64,000 bases of DNA from an uncultured Clostridia bacterium (GCA_910586765.1 CAJUJJ010000007.1:7731-71730); one strand, 5' to 3'. Positions 8,572 to 17,960 are shown, counted from the stretch's first letter. Numbers and translations are program-made. The notes: generated from the letters alone by a model not told the origin.

Positions 8572-8853
8572 TTATGCAGATAGAAAATCATCTGCGAGGG
8601 GAAGCAATGTCATAGGTGTTACATTTCCTCGTGCCATTTTTTGTATCAATTCAACAACACGACTCTCTGATGTAGATAAACTTTCAATTTGTTCTTTTTC
8701 AATTAATTGTTCTTGCTTATATTTTGTAATTTCTATACCATAAATGGCATCTTCTGTTCCTTTCGTTTTCTTTTTTAACAGCCAATAATACAAAAGATGC
8801 TCTTGACCTGTTTCATCAATTATTTTTTTGCAAAAAGTCAATATACGTTCCAT
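8572..8853 (-). CDS. Small conserved protein, DUF6514-like
   Basis: A 93-residue soluble protein. It has YGIEI in the middle, then an acidic linker, LSTSESRVVELIQKMARGNVTP and a short hydrophobic end, which I recall as the pattern of the clostridial DUF6514 family (function unknown). Start 8853 is chosen for AAAGGAGAG directly upstream; the frame is open further up, but without a ribosome site. It forms its own transcription unit between hflX and glnN, with a large dyad upstream and a terminator downstream. Confidence 0.6.
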   Translation of the reverse strand: MERILTFCKKIIDETGQEHLLYYWLLKKKTKGTEDAIYGIEITKYKQEQLIEKEQIESLSTSESRVVELIQKMARGNVTPMTLLPLADDFLSA

Positions 8854-8957
8854 GTTTCTCTCCTTTACATTTAGAGTATTTATTTTCTGAAGTATATTAT
8901 ATAGACTTTTCACATAAAATACCACTAAAATATTATTACAAAATAGTACAATTTATA

Positions 8958-9030
8958 ACAAATTAGATAATATACGACAGTATATTACACCATTTTATGA
9001 AATATACTGTTGTATATCGTATCAATTTGT
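8958..9030. repeat. Large interrupted dyad between hflX and the DUF6514-like gene
   Basis: A 17-bp near-perfect inverted repeat (8970-8986 with 9001-9017, one G:T pair) with a 14-nt loop is nested inside a further matching pair (8958-8964 with 9024-9030). No T-run follows it on the minus strand, so it does not look like a normal terminator for hflX. It could be an operator or a leader element of the downstream gene. Confidence 0.6.
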
Positions 9031-9060
9031 CAAAATTTTTATAATAAAAATAGTATTTTA

Positions 9061-10338
9061 TTATTCTATTACATACTTTTGTAATCTATTTTCCATTTCT
9101 TCCTGTGCATATACCTCTAAATATACCCCTTCTGCTTTATGTTGTTCTGTCATAATCTCACATTTTCCATGTACCATATTTAAAAGGCTGCCTTCTGTAT
9201 AAGGTAAAAAAACTTTCATAGATGTGCGAAAACTTTTTAACAATATTTCTATTTTTTCAAGCATAGTATCTAAACCTTGTTTTGTTTTAGCAGAAATTGC
9301 TACTTTATCCCTTGCAATAGCATCAAGTGGTAAAGGTGTTTGTACATTTTTATCTATTTTATTATACACTGTTATTACTGGTGTTTTTTCACAATGTAAC
9401 CCTTTTAAAGTTTGATATACCACGTCCATTTGCTCTTGTCTATTTTCATTAGAAGCATCTACTACATGGATTAAAATATCTGCAAAATTTAATTCCTCTA
9501 ATGTAGCACGAAACGCTTGTATTAAATGATGGGGTAATTTTTGTATAAAACCTACCGTATCTGTAAGTAATACTTCAGTGCCATTCGGTAATTTTACTTT
9601 TCTAGTAGTAGTATCTAATGTAGCAAAAAGTTTATCTTCTGCCAATACACCTGCATCTGTAAGTGTATTAATTAAAGTAGATTTTCCTGCATTAGTATAG
9701 CCTACTAAAGATAACAATGGTGTTCCTTTTTTATTTCTTTGATTTCTTAAAAGTTGTCTATGTGTTTGAATTTGATTTAATTCTTGATTTAATTCTCCAA
9801 TTCTATCTTTAATATGACGACGATTTGTTTCCAATTTTGTTTCTCCTGGACCTCTTGTACCAATCCCTCCACCTAAACGGGACATAGATGCACCAATGCC
9901 AGCAAGTCTTGACAATCTATATTTTAGCTGTGCTAATTCCACTTGTATTTTTCCCTCTTTTGACATAGCACGAGAAGCAAAAATATCTAATATGACCATT
10001 GTCCTATCCATAATTTTAGTTTGAAGCATTTGCTCTAAATTTTTCATTTGGGCAGGTGACAACTCATCATCACAAACAATACCAGAAGCATCATAAGTTT
10101 GTATCATCATTTTGATTTCTTCCATTTTTCCTTTGCCTATATAATGACCAGAGTGTATTCTTTCTCTTTTTTGTATTACTTTTGCTACTGTAATCGCACC
10201 AGCAGTTTTTACCAATTCTTCTAACTCATCTAAACAAGCCTCTGTGTTCATTGTTCCATTGTTTTCTAAATCTACACCTACTAATATCACCCTTTCTGGT
10301 GTTTGTTCCGATATATGAAGCTGTGTTTGTTTTGCCAT
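9061..10338 (-). CDS. hflX: GTPase HflX
   Basis: A 425-residue ribosome-associated GTPase that splits stalled or heat-damaged 70S ribosomes. The N-terminal HflX domain has the GKGKMEEI loop. The glycine-rich linker (RLGGGIGTRGPGETKLE) is followed by the G domain: GYTNAGKST (G1), DTVGFI (G3) and NKID (G4). Start 10338 follows ATAGGAGTG. It lies 80 bp downstream of dapL with a terminator between, so it may have its own promoter. Confidence 0.95.
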   Translation of the reverse strand: MAKQTQLHISEQTPERVILVGVDLENNGTMNTEACLDELEELVKTAGAITVAKVIQKRERIHSGHYIGKGKMEEIKMMIQTYDASGIVCDDELSPAQMKNLEQMLQTKIMDRTMVILDIFASRAMSKEGKIQVELAQLKYRLSRLAGIGASMSRLGGGIGTRGPGETKLETNRRHIKDRIGELNQELNQIQTHRQLLRNQRNKKGTPLLSLVGYTNAGKSTLINTLTDAGVLAEDKLFATLDTTTRKVKLPNGTEVLLTDTVGFIQKLPHHLIQAFRATLEELNFADILIHVVDASNENRQEQMDVVYQTLKGLHCEKTPVITVYNKIDKNVQTPLPLDAIARDKVAISAKTKQGLDTMLEKIEILLKSFRTSMKVFLPYTEGSLLNMVHGKCEIMTEQHKAEGVYLEVYAQEEMENRLQKYVIE

Positions 10339-10370
10339 ATTATTTTTCACTCCTATACTTTTGTACAAAA

Positions 10371-10402
10371 TTAGCGTTCCGATAAATTCGGCACGCTAAT
10401 CA
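10371..10402 (-). terminator. Terminator after dapL
   Basis: A stem of about 8-11 bp (attagcgt paired with acgctaat) with a T-run on the minus-strand side, lying between dapL and hflX. Confidence 0.7.
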
Positions 10403-10418
10403 GTTTTTGCTATTGCCA

Positions 10419-11657
10419 TTAAAATTCAAATTCTACATCTGAAAGCCTTCTTTTTATTTCTTCCATAACCTGTCTTTCTTCCTGCTCGCCATATGCTAAA
10501 AATGTTACTGTCATTCTGACGCAATGTTCTACATCGTCCCATGGCACTGTTGAAATACATTTTTCTCTAATCAGATATTGGCTAAAATCCTCTCCTGTCT
10601 TAAATCTTTCTCCCCCTTTTATTCCTTTTGGTACTTTAAAATAAAGATAAAAAGAGGCTTTCGGTTTTACTGCATCGAAACCTAAACTTCTCAATGTTTC
10701 TACAAGCATATCATGTCTGCGAGAGTATTTTTTATTTGTTTCCTCTGTAATTTCTGTATGTTCCATAGCATACTTACCAGCAAGTTGTATTGCAGCAAAC
10801 TGCCCAGAGTCATTATTATCTTTTACTGTTGCAAATACCTTTACTGCTAGAGCATTACCTACTACAAAAGCCATTCTCCAACCTGTCATATTAAATGCCT
10901 TACTTAAAGAATGAACTTCTATACAAACATCTTTTGCTCCTTCTAAAGAAAGTATGCTTAATGGTTCTGTACCATCAAATGTTAATGCGGCATAAGCTGC
11001 ATCTTGTACTACCAGTATACTATTTTTTTTGGCAAATGCAATGACTTCTTTAAAAAATTCTTTTGTAGCAAATGCTCCTGTAGGATTATTAGGATAATTG
11101 ATGTAAAGAAGTTTTGCTTTTTTTACAATATTTTTAGGAATTGCCTTTAAATCTGGCAAATAGTTATTTTCTTTTTTCAAAGGCATATTATAAACTTCTC
11201 CGCCTAACCATTGTGTCATAGTACCCATAACAGGGTATCCTGGTACTGTCATAAGCGTTACATCTCCTGGATTGATAAAACATTGTGCTATCATAGCAAG
11301 AGCAGGTTTTGAACCAATCGCATGACAGATTTCTGTTTCTGGGTCAATTCCTTCTACATGATATACTTTTTTCATATATTCTGCTGCTGCTTGCTGAAAC
11401 TCTAGTATACCATTATCTGTATATCCTCTATTTTCCCATACTGCTGCCTGTTCTGCTAATGTTCTAATAACACCTTCATCTGCCATAGCATCAGGTTCTC
11501 CTACGCCTAAATCAATCATAGCCATTTCAGGGTGTTCTTGTTCAGCAAGACGTCTTGCTCTTTTTATTTTTTCAAATTTATAAATAACTGTATCTTTTCC
11601 AAATTTTTTTCCCCCTAATCTTTCCGCAATCAATTTTTGAATATAACTTTCTTTCAT
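10419..11657 (-). CDS. dapL: LL-diaminopimelate aminotransferase (DapL)
   Basis: A 412-residue class I/II PLP aminotransferase. It converts tetrahydrodipicolinate to LL-diaminopimelate in one step, avoiding the acylated route. Supporting features are YINYPNNPTGA, the Schiff-base lysine K253 in SLSKAFNMTGWR, and the adjoining dapF, which uses its product. The start at 11657 follows GAAGGAGG. It is encoded 66 bp downstream of dapF in the same direction. Similar aspartate-family aminotransferases exist, but the dapF neighbour makes DapL the best reading. Confidence 0.87.
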   Translation of the reverse strand: MKESYIQKLIAERLGGKKFGKDTVIYKFEKIKRARRLAEQEHPEMAMIDLGVGEPDAMADEGVIRTLAEQAAVWENRGYTDNGILEFQQAAAEYMKKVYHVEGIDPETEICHAIGSKPALAMIAQCFINPGDVTLMTVPGYPVMGTMTQWLGGEVYNMPLKKENNYLPDLKAIPKNIVKKAKLLYINYPNNPTGAFATKEFFKEVIAFAKKNSILVVQDAAYAALTFDGTEPLSILSLEGAKDVCIEVHSLSKAFNMTGWRMAFVVGNALAVKVFATVKDNNDSGQFAAIQLAGKYAMEHTEITEETNKKYSRRHDMLVETLRSLGFDAVKPKASFYLYFKVPKGIKGGERFKTGEDFSQYLIREKCISTVPWDDVEHCVRMTVTFLAYGEQEERQVMEEIKRRLSDVEFEF

Positions 11658-11723
11658 AACAAAATCCTCCTTCTTTTTTTCATAGGTATATGTATACAAA
11701 ATCATATGATTTTGATTGTTGTT

Positions 11724-12557
11724 TTATTTCAACCATATGCCATCAAAACAAAATCTTGCTTCTCCTGTCATATAAACATGATTGTCTTTTTCGTCCCATT
11801 TAATATGCAATGTTCCGCCTAACAGTATAATATCTGCTTCTCTTTTACAAATACCATTTCTTGCTGTTGCCACAAGTGTTGCACAAGCACCTGTTCCACA
11901 AGCCATTGTTTCACCTGAGCCTCTTTCCCAAACTCTCATTTTTAAATGGGTATCATCTACTACTTGTACAAATTCAATATTTGCTTTATTTGGAAAAAAT
12001 GAATTAATTTCCAATATACTTCCGTATTTTTCTACCTCAAAAGTATCTGTATTTTCCACATAAGTAACTGCATGAGGGTTTCCCATAGATACACAGGTCA
12101 TTTCAAATATTTTATCTTTTGCTGACAACATTTCTTTTTGTATAAATTCTCTATCACTTAAAGTAGGTATTTTTTTACCTTCAAATATAGGTTCTCCCAT
12201 ATCTACTGTAACAGTATCTACTACACCATTTTTAATATGTAATTGTAAATATTTTATGCCTGCTAATGTGCTAAGAGAAATGTTTGTTTTATTTGTTAAA
12301 CCTCTATCATATACAAATTTTCCAACACATCTGCTGGCATTACCACACATTTCTCCCTCTGAACCATCAGCATTAAACATTCTCATTCTAAAATCAGCTT
12401 CTTCGCTTGGCATTATCATAACAATGCCATCAGCTCCTACACCAAAATGTCTTTCACTCATTGTTATCGCTAATTGCTGTGGATTTGTTACAGTTTCTTC
12501 AAAACAGTTGATATAAATATAATCATTTCCGCAGCCTTCCATTTTTGTAAATTTCAA
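11724..12557 (-). CDS. dapF: Diaminopimelate epimerase (DapF)
   Basis: A 277-residue epimerase that turns LL- into meso-diaminopimelate for lysine and peptidoglycan. The two catalytic cysteines are visible: C71 in EMCGNASRC and C220 in MACGTGACA; GCGND is at the N terminus. The start is taken as TTG at 12555-12557, eight bases after GGGAG and inside a T-tract. A GTG three codons upstream overlaps that ribosome site and is less likely. It forms an operon-like pair with dapL. Confidence 0.95.
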   Translation of the reverse strand: MKFTKMEGCGNDYIYINCFEETVTNPQQLAITMSERHFGVGADGIVMIMPSEEADFRMRMFNADGSEGEMCGNASRCVGKFVYDRGLTNKTNISLSTLAGIKYLQLHIKNGVVDTVTVDMGEPIFEGKKIPTLSDREFIQKEMLSAKDKIFEMTCVSMGNPHAVTYVENTDTFEVEKYGSILEINSFFPNKANIEFVQVVDDTHLKMRVWERGSGETMACGTGACATLVATARNGICKREADIILLGGTLHIKWDEKDNHVYMTGEARFCFDGIWLK

Positions 12558-12592
12558 AAAAAACACTCCCTTTTTATGTAACTTTTTATCAT

Positions 12593-12616
12593 ATGCGGGG
12601 CAATATTGCCCCTAAA
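12593..12616 (-). other. G+C-rich palindrome between DUF378 gene and dapF
   Basis: A 16-bp perfect palindrome (ggggcaat/attgcccc) in otherwise AT-rich DNA, without a T-run directly after it on either strand. It may be a weak terminator or a leader hairpin in front of dapF. Confidence 0.4.
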
Positions 12617-12621
12617 AAATA

Positions 12622-12831
12622 TCATCGTGATGATGTTGATGATATACCCTTATAAAATGTTAATGCGTATATTCCTGCTAATCCTACAACTGCAAATATA
12701 ATTCTTGCAATCCAGAAAAAAGCACCACCAAATATAGATGTTACTAAATCAAATCCAAAAAATCCTATTAGTCCCCAGTTTAATGCACCTATGATAACTA
12801 ATGTTAATACTATCCAGTTGATATTTTTCAT
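12622..12831 (-). CDS. DUF378 family small membrane protein
   Basis: A 69-residue protein with two membrane spans. NINWIVLTLVIIGALNWGLIGFFGFDLV and the second span ending in GLAGIYAL are characteristic of DUF378, a widespread family of unknown function. Start 12831 follows AAAGGAGG. It lies between the M16 peptidase and dapF, all in the same direction. Confidence 0.88.
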   Translation of the reverse strand: MKNINWIVLTLVIIGALNWGLIGFFGFDLVTSIFGGAFFWIARIIFAVVGLAGIYALTFYKGISSTSSR

Positions 12832-12912
12832 AGATACAACCTCCTTTAGAAAATAATAAATAAATGCAGCGGATTTCCGCACAATTATCTTCTCCAAAGT
12901 CATTCAATTTTA

Positions 12913-14175
12913 TTAGAAAGTATTTTCCAATGCTTTTTCTAAGCAAACATTTTTTATATTTCCCACAATAGAAACACTCATATTTTGTTTTATAAATATC
13001 TTTTCTATTACTTTTTGTATATCTTCTGCTGTTATTTTTTCAATTTGCTGTAATATTTCTTCTGTATCTTGTACAAATCCTCTTAAAAGTACAGAAGCAC
13101 CAGAAGCAGTCATTAAATTAACGGTACTTTCTTGTCCTATAATAAAATTACTAATCATTTGTTCTTTTGTCACATCAATCAATTTTTGAGAAAGCTTATT
13201 TTCTTTTAATATTTTTATTTCATCAAATATCAATTCTATTACTTTCTCCGTTTGATTGGGATTCATGCCAGCATAAATAGCAAATAAACCACTGTCTACA
13301 TAAGCAGAAGTATAACTATATATTGTATAAGTTAATCCATTTTCTTCTCTTACCTTTTGGAATAAGCGAGAACTCATACCCCCGCCAAATATTGTATTAA
13401 ATACCGCTAAAGCATATTTTTGAGAGTGGTCTCTTTCTAATGCTGGAAAAGCTATACATAAATGTACTTGTTCAATATCTTTTTCTCTTTTTACAATATT
13501 AGGTGTATATATTGTTTTCGTATCATAATACACAAAATCATTTTTTCTTTTCCACTGACCTAATGTTTTATTTAATTTTAAAAACATTTCTTCTGTATCA
13601 AAGTGTCCTGCTACAGAAATTATTGTATTTTCCGTATGATAACGTTTTTCAAAAAAGTCCTTCATATTTTCTGTATGAAATTTTGAAATACTTTCCACAG
13701 TACCCAATATAGGCTGCCCTAAACTACTGTCTTTCCAAATTGCTTCTTGCAAACTATCATGCACTAATTCTTCTGGTGCATCTTCATACATATTAATTTC
13801 TTCTATTATGACATTTCTTTCTCTTTCAATATCTTTTTGTTCAAAACGAGAACGTAAAAACATATCACTTATTACGTCTAATGCTCTATCAAAATGTTTG
13901 TCTAATACTCTTGTATGATAACAAGTATATTCTTTTGTAGTATAGGCATTTATTTGTCCTCCAACAGCATCCATTTCTTCTGCAATTTGTTTTGCTGTTC
14001 TGTTTTCTGTTCCTTTAAAAAGCATATGTTCTATAAAATGTGACATACCATTATATTCTGGTTTTTCATTGCGAGAACCATTTCTTACCCATATACCAAA
14101 CGAAATACTTCTCACATAGTCAATTTCTTCTAATACTACTTTAACACCATTATCTAATTTTTTTATAATTACCAT
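12913..14175 (-). CDS. M16 family zinc peptidase
   Basis: A 420-residue pitrilysin/processing-peptidase type protein. The inverted zinc motif HFIEH is at 46-50 and the distal glutamate lies in IIEEINMYED near 125-126, so the active site is intact. It corresponds to the peptidase (YmxG-like) usually found near pnp in Firmicutes, and here it directly follows pnp in transcription order. No signal peptide, so probably cytoplasmic. ATG at 14175 lies about ten bases after GGGAG; a GTG two codons earlier is possible. The natural substrate is unknown. Confidence 0.88.
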   Translation of the reverse strand: MVIIKKLDNGVKVVLEEIDYVRSISFGIWVRNGSRNEKPEYNGMSHFIEHMLFKGTENRTAKQIAEEMDAVGGQINAYTTKEYTCYHTRVLDKHFDRALDVISDMFLRSRFEQKDIERERNVIIEEINMYEDAPEELVHDSLQEAIWKDSSLGQPILGTVESISKFHTENMKDFFEKRYHTENTIISVAGHFDTEEMFLKLNKTLGQWKRKNDFVYYDTKTIYTPNIVKREKDIEQVHLCIAFPALERDHSQKYALAVFNTIFGGGMSSRLFQKVREENGLTYTIYSYTSAYVDSGLFAIYAGMNPNQTEKVIELIFDEIKILKENKLSQKLIDVTKEQMISNFIIGQESTVNLMTASGASVLLRGFVQDTEEILQQIEKITAEDIQKVIEKIFIKQNMSVSIVGNIKNVCLEKALENTF

Positions 14176-14245
14176 AATCACTATTCTCCCATCAAAACGA
14201 ATTAGCATTAGCATAGGCATTTTTTTAATATTTATACATAATAAT

Positions 14246-14294
14246 AGGGCTGCAACAATAGACAGTAATTTTCTGTCTTTTTGTATACAACCCC
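14246..14294 (-). terminator. Hairpin structure after pnp
   Basis: An outer 9-bp stem with G:U pairs (14246-14254 with 14286-14294) encloses an inner 6-bp stem (14260-14265 with 14273-14278) between pnp and the M16 gene. No clean T-run follows on the minus strand, so it is a weak terminator or an RNA-processing structure. Confidence 0.4.
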
Positions 14295-14316
14295 ATTGTT
14301 GTTATGTCATTATTTA

Positions 14317-16428
14317 TTATTTATCTGCATCTTTTACAGAAAGATTTAATCTGCCTTGACTGTCAATTTCAAGCAATTTTACTCTTACAGCATCTCCTAC
14401 AGAAACAACATCTTCTACTTTTGCTACTCTTTGTGGAGATAATTTTGAAATATGAACAAGTCCTTCTTTTCCTGGAGCAATCTCAACAAAAGCACCAAAT
14501 GCCATTAATCTTGTTACAGTACCTCTGTAAGTTTTTCCTGGCTCTGGCTCCATTACAATGCCAGAAATCATTTCAATCGCTTTTTGAATATCGTCTGTAT
14601 TTTTGCCCTTTATAAATATTCTGCCATCATCTTCTGTATCAATTTCACAGTTTGTTTCTTCTATAATCTTTTTAATCACTTTTCCTCTTGTTCCAATCAC
14701 TTCTGCAATTTTATCCACATCAATGGTCATAGTTGCAATTTTAGGAGCATATGGAGAAAGTTCTTTTCTAGGTTCTGCAATCGCTTTTGCCATAACTTCA
14801 TCTAATATATATGCTCTAGCTCTGCCTGTTTGTGCAAAAGCCTGTTCAATCATTTCAAATGTTAAGCCTTTTATTTTCATATCCATTTGAATTGCTGTAA
14901 TACCTTTATGTGTTCCTGCTACTTTAAAGTCCATATCTCCAAAGAAATCTTCTAATCCTTGAATGTCTGTAATTTCTATAAAATCATCATCTGCTTCTCC
15001 TGTTACAAGTCCAACTGAAATGCCCGCTACAGGACGTTTAATAGGTACACCTGCTGCCATAAGGGATAATGTTGAACCACATATACTTGCTTGAGAAGTA
15101 GAACCATTAGAGCTCAAAATATCAGAAACTAATCTAATCGCATATGGAAATTCTTCTTCACTTGGAATAACAGGTAACAATGCTCTTTCTGCTAAAGCAC
15201 CATGTCCAATTTCACGACGTCCTGGTCCCCTAGATGATTTTGCTTCTCCCACTGAAAATCCTGGAAAATTATAGTGATGAATATATCTTTTATAAGTTTC
15301 TGTTTCATCTAATCCATCTAATTTTTGCATTTCTGCAATAGCACCTAATGTTGTAACAGTTAATGCTTGTGTTTGTCCTCTTGAGAACAATGCAGAACCA
15401 TGTACTCTTGGTAAAACATCTACTTCTGCAGAAAGAGGTCTGATTTCTTCAATACCACGACCATCAGGACGCTTATGTTCTCTCAATATCATTCTTCTTA
15501 CTGTACTTTTTTCAAATTTATAAATTGTTTCATCAATCAATGTAACAATGTCTGTTTCTTCTCCTACTTCTGCTATCAATTTTTCTGTAAGATTTTCATT
15601 GACTTCTTCTGTAATTGCTTTTATTTTGGCATCTCTGTCTTGTTTCTTTTCTGCATAAACTGCTTCTTCCATACGAGCATCTGTAATATATTCCCTAATC
15701 ATATTGTAGACATTTTCTGGAATAATATGTTCTTCATAAGGTGCTTTTTCTTTTCCTTCTTTTTCAACAATTTCTTCTATCCATTTTACAATCTTTCCAT
15801 TTTCTTCATGTGCAAGACGAATTGCTTTCATCATTAAATCATCTGGAATTTCATAAGCTCCTGCTTCTATCATCATTACTTTATCTTTTTTAGAAGATAC
15901 TGTTAATGATAAAAGTGTTGTTTCTTTTTGTTCTGCTGTAGGATTGACAACAAGCTCCCCATCACAATAACCAATATTAACAGAACCTACAGGGTCAGTA
16001 AATGGTATATCAGAAATATTTAATGCCAAAGCTGCACCAATCATAGCAGTTACCTCTGGTGAACAGTCTTGGTCTACTGCCATTACTGTAGCAACAATGC
16101 TAACATCATTTCTATAATCTTTTGGAAAAAGGGGTCTCATAGGTCTGTCAATACACCTAGAAGTCAATATTGCTTTTTCAGAAGGCCTTCCTTCTCTTTT
16201 AATAAATCCTCCTGGTATTTTTCCTACAGAATAAAGTCTTTCTTCATAATCAATGCTTAATGGAAAAAAGTCAATACCCTCTCTTGGTTTTTCAGATGCA
16301 GTTGCTGTTACTAATACAACAGTTTCTCCATAACGAAGCAATACAGCACCATTTGCTAATTCTGCTACTCTGCCAATTTCAGCAGTCAATGTTCTGCCTG
16401 CTAATTCCATAGTATAGCTTCTATACAT
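14317..16428 (-). CDS. pnp: Polynucleotide phosphorylase (PNPase)
   Basis: A 703-residue 3'-5' phosphorolytic exoribonuclease. Two RNase PH-like domains (about 1-230 and 315-545) are visible with EGRPSEKAIL, RCIDRPMRPLFP and GPGRREIGHGALAERAL. A KH domain (VIGTRGKVIKKIIEE) and a C-terminal S1 domain (GKTYRGTVTRLMAFGAFVEIAPGKEGLVHIS) follow. Start 16428 follows AAAGGAGA. It sits directly after rpsO, the near-universal arrangement, with a long hairpin between that could be a processing site controlling pnp expression. Confidence 0.97.
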   Translation of the reverse strand: MYRSYTMELAGRTLTAEIGRVAELANGAVLLRYGETVVLVTATASEKPREGIDFFPLSIDYEERLYSVGKIPGGFIKREGRPSEKAILTSRCIDRPMRPLFPKDYRNDVSIVATVMAVDQDCSPEVTAMIGAALALNISDIPFTDPVGSVNIGYCDGELVVNPTAEQKETTLLSLTVSSKKDKVMMIEAGAYEIPDDLMMKAIRLAHEENGKIVKWIEEIVEKEGKEKAPYEEHIIPENVYNMIREYITDARMEEAVYAEKKQDRDAKIKAITEEVNENLTEKLIAEVGEETDIVTLIDETIYKFEKSTVRRMILREHKRPDGRGIEEIRPLSAEVDVLPRVHGSALFSRGQTQALTVTTLGAIAEMQKLDGLDETETYKRYIHHYNFPGFSVGEAKSSRGPGRREIGHGALAERALLPVIPSEEEFPYAIRLVSDILSSNGSTSQASICGSTLSLMAAGVPIKRPVAGISVGLVTGEADDDFIEITDIQGLEDFFGDMDFKVAGTHKGITAIQMDMKIKGLTFEMIEQAFAQTGRARAYILDEVMAKAIAEPRKELSPYAPKIATMTIDVDKIAEVIGTRGKVIKKIIEETNCEIDTEDDGRIFIKGKNTDDIQKAIEMISGIVMEPEPGKTYRGTVTRLMAFGAFVEIAPGKEGLVHISKLSPQRVAKVEDVVSVGDAVRVKLLEIDSQGRLNLSVKDADK

Positions 16429-16458
16429 AAAAAATCTCCTTTACATAAATCTTTTTTC

Positions 16459-16526
16459 GCACTATAGACCTTCAGCTTTATCAACATAAAACAAAATATG
16501 TTTGCAAAGCTGGAAATCTATAGTGA
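16459..16526 (-). promoter_or_regulatory. rpsO-pnp intergenic long hairpin (possible RNase processing site)
   Basis: A 9-bp stem (16460-16468 with 16517-16525) and an inner 7-bp stem (16473-16479 with 16506-16512), separated by a small internal loop, sit just upstream of pnp. In E. coli the same intergenic position holds an RNase III site that starts PNPase autocontrol; a similar role here is inference. Confidence 0.5.
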
Positions 16527-16549
16527 CGCTTCTCATTTTGATAATAGAA

Positions 16550-16574
16550 TAGAGAGGAAAAATTCTCCTCTCTA
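16550..16574 (-). terminator. Hairpin after rpsO (partial terminator or attenuator)
   Basis: A 9-bp perfect stem (16550-16558 with 16566-16574) just after the rpsO stop. The minus-strand sequence after it is only moderately T-rich, so read-through into pnp is expected. Confidence 0.55.
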
Positions 16575-16587
16575 CTCTTGTCATTTT

Positions 16588-16851
16588 TTACTTTCTTAAT
16601 CCTAAATTACTAATCAATTCACGATATTTTTCAATATCATTATCTTTTAAGTAATTCAAAAGACCACGTCTTTGACCAACCATTTTCAAAAGGCCACGTC
16701 TGGAATGATGGTCTTTTTTATGTGTTTTTAAATGGTCTGTCAATAATGTAATTCTTGCTGTTAACAACGCAATCTGTACTTCTGGTGAACCTGTATCAGA
16801 TGGTGTTCTTCCATACTTTTGTATAATTTCTTGTTTGTTAATTGCTGGCAT
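16588..16851 (-). CDS. rpsO: 30S ribosomal protein S15
   Basis: An 87-residue S15 with GRTPSDTGSPEVQIALLT, HLKTHKKDHHSRRGLL and VGQRRGLLNYL, all hallmarks of the family. It binds 16S rRNA early in 30S assembly. Start 16851 follows AAGGAGG; the open frame upstream lacks a ribosome site. A promoter-like sequence lies ~100 bp upstream, leaving a leader where S15 might regulate its own translation, as in other bacteria. Confidence 0.98.
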   Translation of the reverse strand: MPAINKQEIIQKYGRTPSDTGSPEVQIALLTARITLLTDHLKTHKKDHHSRRGLLKMVGQRRGLLNYLKDNDIEKYRELISNLGLRK

Positions 16852-16952
16852 AATAAAAAGCCTCCTTAAAATAATAATAATATTCGTATCCCCAAACGCT
16901 AAGTAAATGGTCGGAGCTTCCAAATACTGGGCATTGGTTTTACAGCTTCTTT

Positions 16953-16981
16953 AGTGTATCACATTTTTTAATACTTGACAA
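16953..16981 (-). promoter_or_regulatory. Promoter before rpsO-pnp
   Basis: On the minus strand, -35 TTGTCA (16976-16981), a 17-bp spacer, and -10 TACACT (16953-16958) preceded by TGA, giving an extended -10. It would start a ~95-nt leader before rpsO, allowing rpsO-pnp expression independent of the operon head. Confidence 0.6.
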
Positions 16982-16998
16982 GTCTGTTTCTATAAATA

Positions 16999-17949
16999 TC
17001 ATTGTTTTTCACGCCAAACATCATATTCTTTAGAAGCAAAATATTGTTTTGCACTTTCTGCATCTCTTTCCATCTGTTCTCTTAGTGCTTCTACAGAAGG
17101 AAATTTCTGCTCCTCTCTTATAAATTTAAAAAAATATGTTTGTATCGTTTCTCCATAAACCATTTTTTTAAAATCAAAAAGATATGTTTCTACTACTTTC
17201 GTTGTTCCATCGACAGTAGGGTTTTTCCCAATATTTGTAACTCCGTAATATAGCTTACCGTCGTGGAGTGTTTTTGTAGCATAAACACCATTAGGAGGAA
17301 ATAATTTTTTAGTATGTGCTTTGATATTGACAGTAGGAAATCCTATTGTTCTGCCTAATTTTTTTCCTTGTGCTACTTCTCCTAATATAAAATAAGGAGA
17401 AATTAACATACGATTTGCTTCTTCTAAATTTTTATCTTTTAAACATTGACGTATTCTTGTACTACTTACTCTATCCCCTTCAAACAATACAGAAGGTACA
17501 TAAATTACTTTTACGCCTCTTTGTTCTCCTAGAACTTTTAAAAGTTCATAATCTCCAGATTGATTTTTTCCAAATTTGTAATTTTCTCCTACAATAAGCA
17601 CTTTACAATTTAATTGTTCAAATATTAAATTACAAGCAAATTCTTCAGCTGTCATAGAAGAAAACTCTTTATCAAAAGGATATTCAATATAAATATCTAC
17701 TCCCATTTTCTCCATCATATATTCTTTTTCAGAAGGTGCCATAACAAGTGCAAAGTCTGGCTTTCTTCCAAAAACAAACATAGGGTGAGGAGAAAAGGAT
17801 AATACAACACTTTTTAAATCTTCTTCTTTTGCAAATTGTTTTGTCAAACGAATTAAAGCTCTATGCCCCATATGCAAGCCGTCAAAATTGCCTATTGTAA
17901 CTGCTGTAGGCTGTTGCTGTGTAATATTTGTATCTGTTATATGTTTCAT
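16999..17949 (-). CDS. ribF: Bifunctional riboflavin kinase / FAD synthetase
   Basis: A 316-residue enzyme making FMN and FAD from riboflavin and ATP. The N-terminal nucleotidyltransferase half has IGNFDGLHMGHR and VSSTRIR. The C-terminal kinase half has GRTIGFPTVNI and the late NPTVDG segment. Start 17949 follows AAAGGAGT. It is placed between truB and rpsO, as in many Firmicutes. Confidence 0.95.
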   Translation of the reverse strand: MKHITDTNITQQQPTAVTIGNFDGLHMGHRALIRLTKQFAKEEDLKSVVLSFSPHPMFVFGRKPDFALVMAPSEKEYMMEKMGVDIYIEYPFDKEFSSMTAEEFACNLIFEQLNCKVLIVGENYKFGKNQSGDYELLKVLGEQRGVKVIYVPSVLFEGDRVSSTRIRQCLKDKNLEEANRMLISPYFILGEVAQGKKLGRTIGFPTVNIKAHTKKLFPPNGVYATKTLHDGKLYYGVTNIGKNPTVDGTTKVVETYLFDFKKMVYGETIQTYFFKFIREEQKFPSVEALREQMERDAESAKQYFASKEYDVWREKQ

Positions 17950-17960
17950 GATTGACTCCT

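Noticed and set aside
12555..12566. Possible frameshift or truncated start in dapF
   Set aside because: The lack of an ATG is explained by a TTG start with a well-placed ribosome site; both catalytic cysteines and the full length are present.
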